Shown piece after piece: positions 1 through 8,821 of a stretch of 64,000 nt of DNA. The number at the start of each line of letters is the position of its first letter. Within the stretch, counting starts at the first letter, position 1. This DNA comes from Gammaproteobacteria bacterium (lineage in GTDB: Bacteria; Pseudomonadota; Gammaproteobacteria; Burkholderiales; Gallionellaceae), in assembly GCA_018813765.1 (NCBI GenBank), contig JAHJBC010000002.1, positions 124,001 through 188,000 on the forward strand. The letters are read 5' to 3'. The notes beneath the pieces were generated by a model. It was not told the DNA's origin. It was given only the letters and a program-made list of their open reading frames with translations, and made no database searches. A program made the position numbers and the translations under genes.

Positions 1-1357
1 GCAGGGTGACCGGTGCGTCCCAGGATGCCGCCCAACTCACCCCGCCGCCGTTATAGGCGTATGAGAGCAACCGGGTACCGTTGCGCAGGATCAGCTGCGA
101 GCCGTCGAAGTACGGTTGCGTATCGCCGTAGCCGGTGGTGTTGAACGGGGGGAAATCGAGCGCGACCGGCGCATTCCATGAAGTGCCATTCCAGCTTGCG
201 ACATGGATGTACTGGTTCGCGGACGCTTGCGTCTCATCGTCGTAGAACAACAACGAAGGCGTGCTGCCGCTGTAGTACACATGCGGATTGCCGCGGTGAC
301 CGTCCGTGCCGGCGATGGTGGCTTTGTTCAGGACGAAATTGCCAATCTGCACCTTGCCCAACGCAACCGAATAGCTGGTCTCGCCCAGTGTCTGGGTAGC
401 CCCGGGAGAGAGGTTGTAATCGTAAATATGGGCAAAGTCGCTCGCCGTGCCGGAATCCCTGGGGTCGTTGAACGCCGTGAACATGCGATAAGTGCCGTCG
501 CCATTGGCCTTGATCGAAGGTCCCCACGGGGCGAAGCAGCCATCATTATTGGTGAACATGAATACGAACGGCTCCGCATAACTGCCATCAGCCTGCCGAT
601 GAAAACCGTACAGCGCAATCGGCGGGACAGGAAACAGTGCCGGATCGTAGTTGAGCGATGGACAGCCGTGGTGAATCGAACTCGCGCTCGTGACCCGGCT
701 GGCGCCCGGCATGTTCGGGCGTTGCGGAGCGCTCACCGGTCCGAGTTGCGTCTGGCAATAGAGATCATTTGGATCATTCGGATCGCTGGGAGCAACAATG
801 TGGGCAAGAATGCAGGAAAGCGTGACTGGATAATATTGCAGGAACAGATACTGCCCGTCGGGTGACACGGCCAGCGAATCCTGTGTACCGCCGGTATTCA
901 CCAGCCCGTCGACCGAGAACGGCTGGCCCCAGCCGCTGGCCACCTGCTCCATGACGATGGCCGTATGCGTCACGCTGACATCGCTGCCGGAAACCGTCGC
1001 CGCCAGGGTCACCTCGTACTCGCCGGTCTTTTGCACATCCGGCGTGACCGTCGCCTCATATTTACCGTCGCCGCGCAGCACAAGCGCAGAGAACGTGCCG
1101 CGAGTGGATGTCACTGCGGGCGCGGATGCAAAGTCAACGATTGTCCCGTTATCATCACTCAGCCAGACGATAGCCTTGAATGAGCCGTCGGCAGGTGCCG
1201 TGTTGCGGGTGAAATCAAGATGGGGTGTGAGGATGATCGGATCACCGGAATCGCCGGAACCGCCACAACTCGACATGACAAGGATCGTCGCTGCTGCCAG
1301 CAACCAGACCTTCAGTGGCACAGCAAATTTTTCGGACAAGAGTTTCATACCGGCCAT
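1..1357 (-). CDS. Exported lipoprotein, possible beta-propeller, C-terminus cut by window edge
   Basis: An open minus-strand frame runs from ATG at 1357 to the window edge, about 452 codons without a stop. The N-terminus has a basic start, a hydrophobic core (VWLLAAATILVM) and a lipobox-like SSC followed by Gly-Gly, so it should be a lipid-anchored envelope protein. A GGAGG ribosome site precedes this ATG; an in-frame ATG three codons on is less well spaced. Residues about 40-140 look like an Ig-like beta-sandwich (KYEATVTPDVQKTGEYEVTL). The rest has repeated Ser/Thr/Asn-rich blades such as SVALGKVQIGNFVL and VSPDGQYLFLQ, recalling TolB/WD40-like propellers. The family is not certain and no catalytic motif was recognised. 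It was read directly from the sequence because it lacks a stop in the window. Confidence 0.75.
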   Translation of the reverse strand, partial: MAGMKLLSEKFAVPLKVWLLAAATILVMSSCGGSGDSGDPIILTPHLDFTRNTAPADGSFKAIVWLSDDNGTIVDFASAPAVTSTRGTFSALVLRGDGKYEATVTPDVQKTGEYEVTLAATVSGSDVSVTHTAIVMEQVASGWGQPFSVDGLVNTGGTQDSLAVSPDGQYLFLQYYPVTLSCILAHIVAPSDPNDPNDLYCQTQLGPVSAPQRPNMPGASRVTSASSIHHGCPSLNYDPALFPVPPIALYGFHRQADGSYAEPFVFMFTNNDGCFAPWGPSIKANGDGTYRMFTAFNDPRDSGTASDFAHIYDYNLSPGATQTLGETSYSVALGKVQIGNFVLNKATIAGTDGHRGNPHVYYSGSTPSLLFYDDETQASANQYIHVASWNGTSWNAPVALDFPPFNTTGYGDTQPYFDGSQLILRNGTRLLSYAYNGGGVSWAASWDAPVTL

Positions 1358-1398
1358 CGCAAATCCTCCAGACCAAATCGCGACCAGTGATGCATTAA

Positions 1399-2151
1399 TT
1401 ATTCGGGGATGCCCATTATCGGGGTTTTCGGCAACGGCTGCTGCCGCAAAACACGCAACTCCCCCAGACAGAGATGGATGAACGCCAGCGCGACGTAAAC
1501 AGGCGCAATCAGGTTCAGCAAAGGCACGAACTGCAACAGGCCGGCCAGCGCACCCAGCAGATACAGCTTCGGCGTGGCGCGCTCGATGACCAGCGCCATC
1601 TCGTCCGCACTCGCATGTTCGGCCAGCGCATCGTAACGGAACAGCCGCTGGTTAAGATAGGCCATCAGGACGATGGGCAGCACCAACGCAAGGGGCGAGA
1701 ACAGCCACAGCGGCAAACTGACGACCCAGCCCGTGCAATACACCACCACGGCAATCAGCGCATTTGCCACATTGCCCGCCACCGTGCCGCCCTGCCTGCG
1801 CTCCAGTTCAGGATAATGTTTCCCGGCGACATGATCGACCATAGACGGCATCGCGAAGATCGCGGCGATCAGCAGCGCGGTCACATAGATCGCCGGCAGC
1901 AACAGCATCACCAGCACGGTGGCGATCAGGTAGTGCGACACGACAGCCCAGAAACCCTGCGCCATCCATTGCTCCAGCCCGGTCTGCTGCACCAGGCCGG
2001 TCAGCCCCTCCATCCAGCTTCCCCAGAAGACGAACGCCGCACCAACCCACAACACCACCGCCAGCAGCATGGGCCACAGCACCAGCGCCAGCATCCTGGG
2101 ATGGAAGAACGATCTGAGTGCGGCGGCAAGCGCGGCGATGACACTGTTCAT
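1399..2151 (-). CDS. EI24 (CysZ-like) domain membrane protein
   Basis: This 250-aa protein has about five or six hydrophobic stretches, for example MLALVLWPMLLAVVLWVGA near the N-terminus, YLIATVLVMLLLPAIYVTAL in the middle and LYLLGALAGLLQFVPLLNL near the end. The pattern and the N-terminal phrase AALRSFFHPRML match the EI24/DUF540 family, related to the sulfate permease CysZ. Inner-membrane location is inferred from the hydrophobicity. Substrate is unknown; no sulfur-assimilation gene is adjacent, so a CysZ function should not be assumed. It is followed downstream on the same strand by the lipoprotein gene at 1357, with about 40 bases between them, and lies 49 bases after the membrane-protein gene that ends at 2201. 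Confidence 0.8.
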   Translation of the reverse strand: MNSVIAALAAALRSFFHPRMLALVLWPMLLAVVLWVGAAFVFWGSWMEGLTGLVQQTGLEQWMAQGFWAVVSHYLIATVLVMLLLPAIYVTALLIAAIFAMPSMVDHVAGKHYPELERRQGGTVAGNVANALIAVVVYCTGWVVSLPLWLFSPLALVLPIVLMAYLNQRLFRYDALAEHASADEMALVIERATPKLYLLGALAGLLQFVPLLNLIAPVYVALAFIHLCLGELRVLRQQPLPKTPIMGIPE

Positions 2152-2200
2152 GTTTGTTCTCCGATAGATTCGAGGCGGGCTCGCCGTACCCGCATGCAGC

Positions 2201-2845
2201 TTATTCCGGTTTCTTGCCCTGCGCTCTTTTGGCTTTCATCCTGGCGATGAATCCCTCGTTGCGCGGCCATGAGCCGGTCTCCAGTCGCGTCATCACCGCC
2301 TCCAATCCACTGCGCGCAAACAAAAAGAGCACAACCGGCAACAGGATAGGCGCCAGCATCAGCAGCAGCAAGTTCTCGGTCCACCTGCGCGGACCCGCGA
2401 GACGGGGCGGCCCGCCCATGGCCTTCTGCAATACGACCACCACCATCAGCAGCAGAATGGCATTGGTGATCAGTGCCCCCATACCGAACGGGATGCGGCA
2501 GCCCAGTCCGGACATATCGCTTTTCCAGAACAGGATGCTTCCAGCGCAGACCCGCTCGCCCGCGCCGAAGGCGATCCAGTTGCCGAGCGCCGCCAGACCC
2601 GCGATCACCAGAATGGCCAGGATACCGTTGAACACAGGCCGTTCTGGTCCGGCCATCACCGCCAGCCCCGCTGCCACAAAAACGCCGCCGGCGGCGAGCC
2701 CAAGCCAGGGCGGTCCGTTGATGTCATCAGTGCCGAGCAGCCCGATATCGAAAGTCGCCAGCATCGGCATGATGCCAAACGCGACAAAGGTCAGGCCGAA
2801 CCAGAAGCGGCCGCGCGGTGTCAGGGGAGTTTCAGATTCGGCCAT
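2201..2845 (-). CDS. Multi-pass membrane protein of unknown function
   Basis: A 214-aa protein beginning MAESETPLTPRGRFWFGL. The ATG at 2845 was chosen because GAGGA lies just upstream; a longer frame reaches 2881 but has no site and would overlap the next gene. Five or so membrane segments are visible (FWFGLTFVAFGIMPML, LGLAAGGVFVAAGLAVM, ILAILVIAGLAALGNW, LITNAILLLMVVVVL, LLLLMLAPILLPVVLFLF), and the C-terminus is basic (MKAKRAQGKKPE). Two cysteines (GERVCAG and GLGCRIP) sit in the loop between segments three and four. I do not recognise a family. It lies in a same-strand run with the EI24 gene and the upstream diguanylate cyclase, which suggests but does not prove cotranscription. Confidence 0.7.
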   Translation of the reverse strand: MAESETPLTPRGRFWFGLTFVAFGIMPMLATFDIGLLGTDDINGPPWLGLAAGGVFVAAGLAVMAGPERPVFNGILAILVIAGLAALGNWIAFGAGERVCAGSILFWKSDMSGLGCRIPFGMGALITNAILLLMVVVVLQKAMGGPPRLAGPRRWTENLLLLMLAPILLPVVLFLFARSGLEAVMTRLETGSWPRNEGFIARMKAKRAQGKKPE

Positions 2846-2877
2846 GTTTCGTCCTCGAATGCAGCCCGCAGCAGTTG

Positions 2878-4050
2878 TCACGCCATTACGCGATTCCGCC
2901 CTTGCTCCTTCGCCCGGTACAGGGCCTGATCCGCACGCAGCAGCCAGTTGCCGGCGTCTTCGCCCGGTTCGATCTGGGCGACACCGAACGAGGCGGTCAC
3001 GGTGATTTCCTCAGGTTGCCGGGTCACGGGGCTGGCAGCCAGGGCGCTGCGGATACGCTCGGCCAGTTGCATCGCCGCATTCCTGTCGGTCATCGGCAGC
3101 AGCAGCACGAACTCTTCCCCGCCATAGCGACCGAGCGTATCACCCTGCCGCAACTGGGCTTCGATGCGGCGACTGAAAGCCGCCAGCACATCATCGCCCA
3201 CCCCATGACCGAATTGATCGTTGATGAGTTTGAAGTGGTCGATATCGAACAGCACGATGCTGCACACGTTGCCGTGGCGCACGAACAGCTCGCGCTGCCG
3301 CTCGATCTGGTCCACCATGAAATGGCGGTTGAACAGCCCGGTGAGCTGGTCATGGATGGCAATGACCCTGAGCATCTGGTTGAGTTCGTCGAGTTCGACG
3401 TTACGCTGTTCCAGTTGTTTGCCGATGCGCTGGTTCTGCACCAGTTGATGCACGCCGCCAGCGAACTGGCGATAGGCATCCCAGCCGAACTGCAACTGGA
3501 TCCCCAGCAGGATGCACAGCCCGACCGCCATCTGCACATGCAAATGATCACCCAGCGACAGGAAATAGAGGATGGGCACGATCAGGATGGAGAAAGAAAA
3601 AAAGGCCAGGGTGCGGAACGAAGGAGCCATGTTGACGACGCTCACCGATGAGATCGAGATCAGCACCAGCAGCACGACCATAGCGTTGAGCTCGCCCTCC
3701 ACGCCATCGACGTGGAAGAGCACGGCGGCCGATCCCCAGCACAAACCCTGCAAGGAACGCAGCAGCATCTGGCGGTTGTGGCAGGAAAGAAGCTGTTCCC
3801 TCGGCGGCGGATTCTTCAGCAGGCGCGAGGTATGCAGGAAGGTGATCGCATCCGGCAAGGAGTTGACGATCATCCAGCCGAGCGCGAGCGCCAGACTGAC
3901 CATATCGTGCACGACCCAGAAGATGAACAGTGTACCCAGCGGCGCAAGCATCGTCGCCTGGCGTGCGCGCGCGAACAAGGTCGTCACACAATGCGCCTCG
4001 ACCTCCGCACGGTTCTCAGGGATGATCTGTTCGAATAATTCCTTGGACAT
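2878..4050 (-). CDS. Membrane-bound diguanylate cyclase (GGDEF)
   Basis: A 390-aa protein that should make cyclic di-GMP from two GTP. The first ~200 residues carry about six hydrophobic segments (for example LGTLFIFWVVHDMVSLALAL and FFSFSILIVPILYFLSL), a membrane sensor domain without a recognised ligand. A short linker leads to a GGDEF domain over about the last 170 residues. The active-site motif is GRYGGEEF, a functional variant, and an inhibitory-site RQGD lies five residues before it, so product feedback is expected. The start at ATG 4050 (MSKELFEQ) is preferred because AGGA lies eight bases upstream; the frame extends to 4113 with no better site. Another GGDEF gene lies immediately upstream on the same strand. 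Confidence 0.9.
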   Translation of the reverse strand: MSKELFEQIIPENRAEVEAHCVTTLFARARQATMLAPLGTLFIFWVVHDMVSLALALGWMIVNSLPDAITFLHTSRLLKNPPPREQLLSCHNRQMLLRSLQGLCWGSAAVLFHVDGVEGELNAMVVLLVLISISSVSVVNMAPSFRTLAFFSFSILIVPILYFLSLGDHLHVQMAVGLCILLGIQLQFGWDAYRQFAGGVHQLVQNQRIGKQLEQRNVELDELNQMLRVIAIHDQLTGLFNRHFMVDQIERQRELFVRHGNVCSIVLFDIDHFKLINDQFGHGVGDDVLAAFSRRIEAQLRQGDTLGRYGGEEFVLLLPMTDRNAAMQLAERIRSALAASPVTRQPEEITVTASFGVAQIEPGEDAGNWLLRADQALYRAKEQGRNRVMA

Positions 4051-4229
4051 CGGTTGATCCTGAAAACAAGTAACAATCCCCCGACCAGAGGGCTTCATTA
4101 TTGAACTTTTCAAAGGGGCGCATCAAACAATGCGCCACCCGAGCAGGCACACACCATCTGCTTCCCACTTTGCCTGCGGAAACTTCCGCGACACTTTCTC
4201 ATACCGCATGAAGCCGCATCGACCAGCAG

Positions 4230-5138
4230 TCAGTCCGCAAACGCAAACCGCCCCTTGCCCGCCTGCTTGGCCCGATACATCGCCGCATCGGCCTTGCGCA
4301 GCAGTTCCTGCGAATTCTGCACATCATCATCCAGAAAAGCGATGCCTACGCTGGCGCCGAGATCGGGGCAAATCCCCTTGATGTCGTAGGCTTGCGCCAG
4401 CCGTTCGATCATCGGCGCCACGATCATGCCGACATCGTCACGCGACGAGATGCCATACAGTATCACCGCAAACTCATCGCCGCCGATGCGACAGACGATA
4501 TCGTTCTGGCGCAGGCCCTTGCGCAGGCGCGCTGCCACCTCGCGCAAGACCGCATCACCCGCCTCATGTCCATGCTGATCGTTGACCGGTTTGAAACAGT
4601 CCAGATCAATGTAGAGCAACGCGAGCCCCACCCCTTCCATCTTCGCGCGCAATACATCCTCCGGCAGGCGCCGCTCGAAAAAAGTGCGGTTGTACAGATC
4701 GGTCAATGCATCCCGATGCGCCAGATTCTCCAGTTGATGCTTCTCCTTGCGCTGCTCGGTCACATCCATTCCCACCGCAACCAGATGCCTGACCTTACCC
4801 TCATCATCGAATGCGGGCACCGATGACCAGTACATCAGCCGTCGCGAACCATCCTTGTGCAGCGCCCAATTCTCGATGCGCTCCGCCACCCCCTGTTCCA
4901 GCACCCGCCTGGTGTGCTCGACCACTCTTTCCATCTCCTCGTCGGGCAGGGTCTTCTCGCGCGGCAACGACATGCCGATCATCGCCGATTGCGGCATGCC
5001 CGCGATTCGCTCGGCCAAATAACGATTAGCGTAGATGACCTCGTAAGCATGGCTGATGACGAGCACCGCAATATCGGCTTCATCAAGCGTTGCACGAAAG
5101 AATTCCGGATCCCAATCGAAATGAACCACTCCGTCCAT
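4230..5138 (-). CDS. PAS-GGDEF diguanylate cyclase
   Basis: A 302-aa cytoplasmic protein. Residues about 10-130 form a PAS sensor (IAVLVISHAYEVIYANRYLA through VAVGMDVTEQRKEKHQ). Residues about 135-300 are a GGDEF domain with intact CRIGGDEFAV and an RQND inhibitory site five residues earlier, so it should be an active, product-inhibited cyclic-di-GMP synthase. No membrane segment is present. The start MDGVVHFDWD at 5138 follows a GGGGAGAG ribosome site; the frame runs on to 5228 without comparable support. The two cyclase genes (this one and the one ending at 2878) are separated by about 180 bases on the same strand, so they may or may not share a promoter. Confidence 0.9.
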   Translation of the reverse strand: MDGVVHFDWDPEFFRATLDEADIAVLVISHAYEVIYANRYLAERIAGMPQSAMIGMSLPREKTLPDEEMERVVEHTRRVLEQGVAERIENWALHKDGSRRLMYWSSVPAFDDEGKVRHLVAVGMDVTEQRKEKHQLENLAHRDALTDLYNRTFFERRLPEDVLRAKMEGVGLALLYIDLDCFKPVNDQHGHEAGDAVLREVAARLRKGLRQNDIVCRIGGDEFAVILYGISSRDDVGMIVAPMIERLAQAYDIKGICPDLGASVGIAFLDDDVQNSQELLRKADAAMYRAKQAGKGRFAFAD

Positions 5139-5489
5139 GATGCTCTCCCCGGAGAAAACACAATTTCTATGCAGCGGACCAGGTCGGCCAAAACAGGAAG
5201 CCGCGGCCTTCGCCATTATTTTTATCAACTCCGCCTGCGATTCAAGGCTGCTCCTTTAATACCTTAGCCGGAATCGTTATGCAATGATCCGGCACCGGAG
5301 TAACCACGCGACAAGAACGGCCATATGCAAGCGCATCACGCCATCGATATGGATGGAGCGAAAAATGCAGGCAGACTGAAAACCGGGACTTTGAAAACCG
5401 AAAGAATGGAACATCCCATCCGACTCCGGGTGAAAATCAGGCATCACGAAGGCGGTGCATGTCGATTCCGGAATTATCGGATCGACAGG
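5139..5489. other. Intergenic region, no gene seen
   Basis: About 350 bases between the PAS-GGDEF gene and the ClC gene. Short frames on both strands lack a ribosome site and recognisable protein content. It must hold the promoter for the PAS-GGDEF gene, but I see no convincing -35/-10 pair. Confidence 0.5.
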
Positions 5490-6842
5490 CTACCAGTACG
5501 GATAACCGCCCGTTTTGTCACCGTCATCCTGCCCGGGCGTGCGCGGTTTGGACGGACTCTGTTTGCTGATGAAGTTTTTGGACATGGTGAGGAAGAGCGG
5601 AGTTGGGCAGACCAGGCGTGAGCAGACCTTGGCGATGAAGGCGGCCGCCATCAGCGGCAAGATCATCTCGTGATTGTCCCGCATCTCCATCACGATCACG
5701 AACGCGGTGATCGGCGCCTGGGTGACACCGGAAAAGTACGCGACCATCCCGAGAATGATGGTGGCGCCAACCGGGACGGAAGTGAAAAAGTGCGCGATGT
5801 TGGCACCGAGCCCCGCACCGGCGGAAAGCGTAGGCGCCATGATGCCGCCGGGAATGCCGCTGATATAGGAAATAGTAGTCGCCACCATCTTCAGCAGGCC
5901 GAAGCTTTCCGGCAAAGCGTCATTGCCATCCAGTAACGATCTGGCTTCGTTGTACCCGCTGCCGTAAGTGGAGCCGCCTGAAGCGAGTCCAACGAGCGCC
6001 ACCGCCAGGCCACAGACTGCCGCGAAGGTCACGGGTTTGGCGCGCATCCATGCCCCCAGACGTCCCACCAGTCCTTTGTTGACCTCGATCAGGATGCGGC
6101 TGAATCCGCCTCCCAACAGGCCGCCGAGAATGCCGCAGACGATGACGACATTCCATTCGCTGCCGAAAGCGAGCGTTTCGGAAGTGCGGCCGAAATAGGA
6201 GTAGTTTCCCAGCAGGGCAAGCGAGGTGATACCGGCGATGAGCACCGTCATCAGGATGGTCGTGCTGTTGTGCTCCTCGAACGAGCGGCTCATTTCCTCG
6301 ATCGCAAACACAATGCCGGCCAACGGCGTATTGAAAGCGGCGGCAACACCGGCGGCAGCGCCGGCCAGGATCAGGCCCTTTTCCACATCGTGCTGCGGGA
6401 AGCGTGCCAGCTTACCCATGTTATGCATGATGGAGGCGCCGATCTGCACGGTTGGGCCTTCGCGCCCGACCGATGCGCCAAAGAGAAACCCCATCACGGC
6501 GAGCACGACCTTGCCAAGGGTAACGCGCAGTGACAGCACCTGCTTGCGGATTTCGTCGCTTTCGTTGGGATCCAGCGTAGCGATGGCCTGCGGGATGCCG
6601 CTGCCTTGCGCGCCGGGAAAATACTTGCGGGTCAGGTAGACGATCAGCGCGAGACCAAGCGGTGTGAGTACCAGCGGCAGATAGGGCGAAATGGTCAGCA
6701 TCTTGTGAAACATGCCGTTCGCCCATTCGCACACAATCGCAAACAAAATCGCGGCAAGCCCGACACTCACCGCCCCGATGCCGAAAACAAGCCGACGTTT
6801 CCAGACCAAAATCGATTCTTCATCCAGCAGTGGCAATTTCAT
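5490..6842 (-). CDS. ClC-family chloride channel/transporter
   Basis: A 450-aa inner-membrane protein of the ClC family. The chloride-selectivity motifs are present in order: GSGIPQ at about residue 80, GREGP at about 125 with the gating glutamate, and GGIMAPTLSAGAGLG at about 335. The AIEEMSRSFEEH stretch matches the region of the internal proton glutamate of the E. coli exchanger, so Cl-/H+ antiport is more likely than a simple channel. Near the end, PTPLF has Phe where many members have the chloride-coordinating Tyr (PTPLY). There is no C-terminal CBS pair, unlike many longer members. The ATG at 6842 has only a weak ribosome site. Flanking genes give no clue to a pathway; acid resistance or ion homeostasis is inference. 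Confidence 0.9.
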   Translation of the reverse strand: MKLPLLDEESILVWKRRLVFGIGAVSVGLAAILFAIVCEWANGMFHKMLTISPYLPLVLTPLGLALIVYLTRKYFPGAQGSGIPQAIATLDPNESDEIRKQVLSLRVTLGKVVLAVMGFLFGASVGREGPTVQIGASIMHNMGKLARFPQHDVEKGLILAGAAAGVAAAFNTPLAGIVFAIEEMSRSFEEHNSTTILMTVLIAGITSLALLGNYSYFGRTSETLAFGSEWNVVIVCGILGGLLGGGFSRILIEVNKGLVGRLGAWMRAKPVTFAAVCGLAVALVGLASGGSTYGSGYNEARSLLDGNDALPESFGLLKMVATTISYISGIPGGIMAPTLSAGAGLGANIAHFFTSVPVGATIILGMVAYFSGVTQAPITAFVIVMEMRDNHEMILPLMAAAFIAKVCSRLVCPTPLFLTMSKNFISKQSPSKPRTPGQDDGDKTGGYPYW

Positions 6843-7044
6843 CGCAATAAATTAACGGGACTACGTCAACAATGGATTCGATTCTCGATAGCCGAATCAA
6901 ACAAGCGCATCTGTTTCAGCACGGAATCGCCACTTCGCCGCTGGCAATCTTGCTTGGCACTGCAGAATACACATGGGCTGAAAGCATAAAGCAAAACGAC
7001 GCTTGCCACCATGAGTTTGAACGCCTGAGGGTGGCGCGGAAGCT

Positions 7045-7521
7045 TTAATCGACCTGCGCCAGCAGCACAACGTAATTCTTGCCGTATTTTTTCACGCACT
7101 TCGGGCAGGTGGTGTAATAGAAATACAGTTTGTTGATGTCCTTGCCCTCATTGCCCACCCAGGCCTTCATCTCCTCCACCCAATGCCCGATCTGGCTGAA
7201 CGGCCCCTCGAACACCTTGCTCATGAACGTGCCCGAGATGGTGGCCATCTTCGCGCCGGGAACGTCCTTGCCGGCCTCGACAAACACATCTGCGCCCCAC
7301 AGCGAACACTCGTCACTCAGCATCACCGGCGCTGCCAGTTTCGCTCCTGCAGCACGAAGGGTCGCCTCCATCCGCGTCATCACGGCGCCGTAGTTGAGGG
7401 GGATGTGGAACAGGCAGGTCACACGATCCTGCATGAAGCGCTTGCCCTGCCAAGTGAGGGTCTTGCTATCCCAGGGTTCGGGATCGAAACGGGGGCAGCA
7501 GGTTTCATCATCAGTACTCAT
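7045..7521 (-). CDS. Conserved hypothetical protein with C-terminal CxxC
   Basis: A 158-aa soluble protein starting MSTDDETCCPRFDPEPWD. It resembles a family often labelled 'hydrolase' in genomes, sharing phrases such as FHIPLNYG, LSDECSLWG and YTTCPKCVKKYGKNYVVL, but I see no catalytic triad or metal motif to justify that label. A CC pair near the N-terminus and a CPKC pair near the C-terminus could bind metal or form disulfides. The length appears complete. It lies alone on the minus strand between the ClC gene and rsgA, with about 200 bases of non-coding sequence downstream. Function unknown. Confidence 0.75.
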   Translation of the reverse strand: MSTDDETCCPRFDPEPWDSKTLTWQGKRFMQDRVTCLFHIPLNYGAVMTRMEATLRAAGAKLAAPVMLSDECSLWGADVFVEAGKDVPGAKMATISGTFMSKVFEGPFSQIGHWVEEMKAWVGNEGKDINKLYFYYTTCPKCVKKYGKNYVVLLAQVD

Positions 7522-7564
7522 GATGCACTCCTTTCATTCGCGGAAGGTGCTGTGGATTATCCCA

Positions 7565-8620
7565 CTACCGTTTGCCTTTCAACACCGACTTCACCATCTT
7601 GCCGAACGCCTTGTCCTTCTTGCGCTTGTCCACATACGACATCTCGTTGAAATCGGACTCGGCCTTGAGTTTCAGGTAACTCTGGAAGTGCGCCGGGTTC
7701 AGCACGCCCTCATCGATGGCCTTGCGGATCGCGCAGCCCGGCTCGTTGTTGTGGCTGCAATCGGCGAAGCGGCAGCGCGCGGCAAGCCCGGCGATATCGG
7801 CGAAGCTGTCGTCCAGCCCCTCGCCTGTACTCAACAGCCCCAGCTCGCGCATCCCCGGCATGTCGATCATCAGCCCGCCGTTGTCGAGCATGAACAGGTG
7901 GCGGCGCGTGGTGGTGTGCCGGCCCTCGCCCGTGGCGCTGACTGTCCGCGTCTCCAGCTCGCCTTTGCCCAGCAGCAGATTGATCAGGGTCGTCTTGCCC
8001 ACACCCGACGAGCCGAGCAGGCAATAAGTTTTGCCCGGTGCGACCATACTCTTCACCTCATCGACGCCCTCGCCCGTCTGGTTGCTGAGCGTGACGATCC
8101 GGGCCGTGATGCCGGCCGCGCGGATATTGGCGACCATGCGTGCCAGTTCCTCCTCACTCACCAGATCTGTCTTGGTCAGCAGCAGCACCGGCTCGATATG
8201 TCCTTCGTTGACCATCACCAGATAGCGCTCCAGCCTGCGCACATTGAAATCGAAATGGCAGGCCTGCACGATGAAAGCCACGTCGATGTTCGCCGCGATC
8301 ATCTGGAAATCGATGTTCTTGCCGGGAGACTTGCGCCGCAGGAAGGACCTGCGCGGCACCAATTCATGGATACTCGCGAACGTATCAGCATCGTGATACT
8401 GCACGCACACCCAATCGCCCACACAAGGCATATCCACCGAAGACTCGGCGTGATATAGAAATTTGCCGGTCGTCTCGGCGGGCACCTCGCCCAACTCATC
8501 GCGCACGACATAGCGCCCGCGATCGACCGCAGTCACCCGTGCCAGACGCTGGCCATGGCCGCACAGCTGATTGGCCTGTTCCGCAAACCCGCTATCAAGA
8601 CCGAGTTCGGTCAGCTCCAT
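7565..8620 (-). CDS. rsgA: Ribosome small subunit-dependent GTPase RsgA
   Basis: A 351-aa circularly permuted GTPase that checks late maturation of the 30S ribosomal subunit. An N-terminal OB-fold (about residues 30-105) is followed by the G-motifs in permuted order: LTKTDLV (G4) near 148, the P-loop GSSGVGKT near 204, and DMPG (G3) near 254. A C-terminal zinc-binding region contains CRFADCSHNNEPGC. The tail is lysine-rich (KKDKAFGKMVKSVLKGKR), as usual for rRNA contact. Length and all signature motifs are normal. The gene is the last of a same-strand stretch with a small lysine-rich ORF and a lipoprotein gene upstream, but a hairpin at 8651-8668 may separate them. Confidence 0.96.
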   Translation of the reverse strand: MELTELGLDSGFAEQANQLCGHGQRLARVTAVDRGRYVVRDELGEVPAETTGKFLYHAESSVDMPCVGDWVCVQYHDADTFASIHELVPRRSFLRRKSPGKNIDFQMIAANIDVAFIVQACHFDFNVRRLERYLVMVNEGHIEPVLLLTKTDLVSEEELARMVANIRAAGITARIVTLSNQTGEGVDEVKSMVAPGKTYCLLGSSGVGKTTLINLLLGKGELETRTVSATGEGRHTTTRRHLFMLDNGGLMIDMPGMRELGLLSTGEGLDDSFADIAGLAARCRFADCSHNNEPGCAIRKAIDEGVLNPAHFQSYLKLKAESDFNEMSYVDKRKKDKAFGKMVKSVLKGKR

Positions 8621-8640
8621 GGTGAGTCTGTTCCTTATTC

Positions 8641-8668
8641 AGAAAAGAACATCGCCCTTGCGGGCGAT
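8641..8668 (-). terminator. Candidate terminator hairpin upstream of rsgA
   Basis: ATCGCCC and GGGCGAT form a perfect 7-bp stem around a 4-base loop. On the minus strand the stem is followed by GTTCTTTTCT, a moderate T-rich tract. It would end transcripts of the small ORF at 8766 before rsgA. Confidence 0.5.
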
Positions 8669-8691
8669 GTATCAACAACTGATGCAAAAAC

Positions 8692-8766
8692 TCACTTTCC
8701 CGCCGGTACCGGCTTGGGTTGCGGTTTCTTGCCCTTTGATTCTTTTTTCTTGTCTTTGCTGCCCAT
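8692..8766 (-). CDS. 24-aa lysine/proline-rich microprotein
   Basis: A short frame, ATG at 8766 to TGA at 8692, encodes MGSKDKKKESKGKKPQPKPV followed by PAGK. It is preceded by a well-placed AGGAGAG ribosome site and followed by the hairpin at 8651-8668, so it has the layout of a real small gene. The product is very basic (about nine lysines in 24 residues) with no hydrophobic part, and could bind nucleic acid or ribosomes; that is speculation. Similar Lys/Pro-rich mini-ORFs exist in other proteobacteria, but I cannot name a family. Confidence 0.5.
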   Translation of the reverse strand: MGSKDKKKESKGKKPQPKPVPAGK

Positions 8767-8821
8767 GATGATCTCTCCTGGTTATTGATGATTGTGATTT
8801 ACTTCAAATGCTCCCCGTCGA

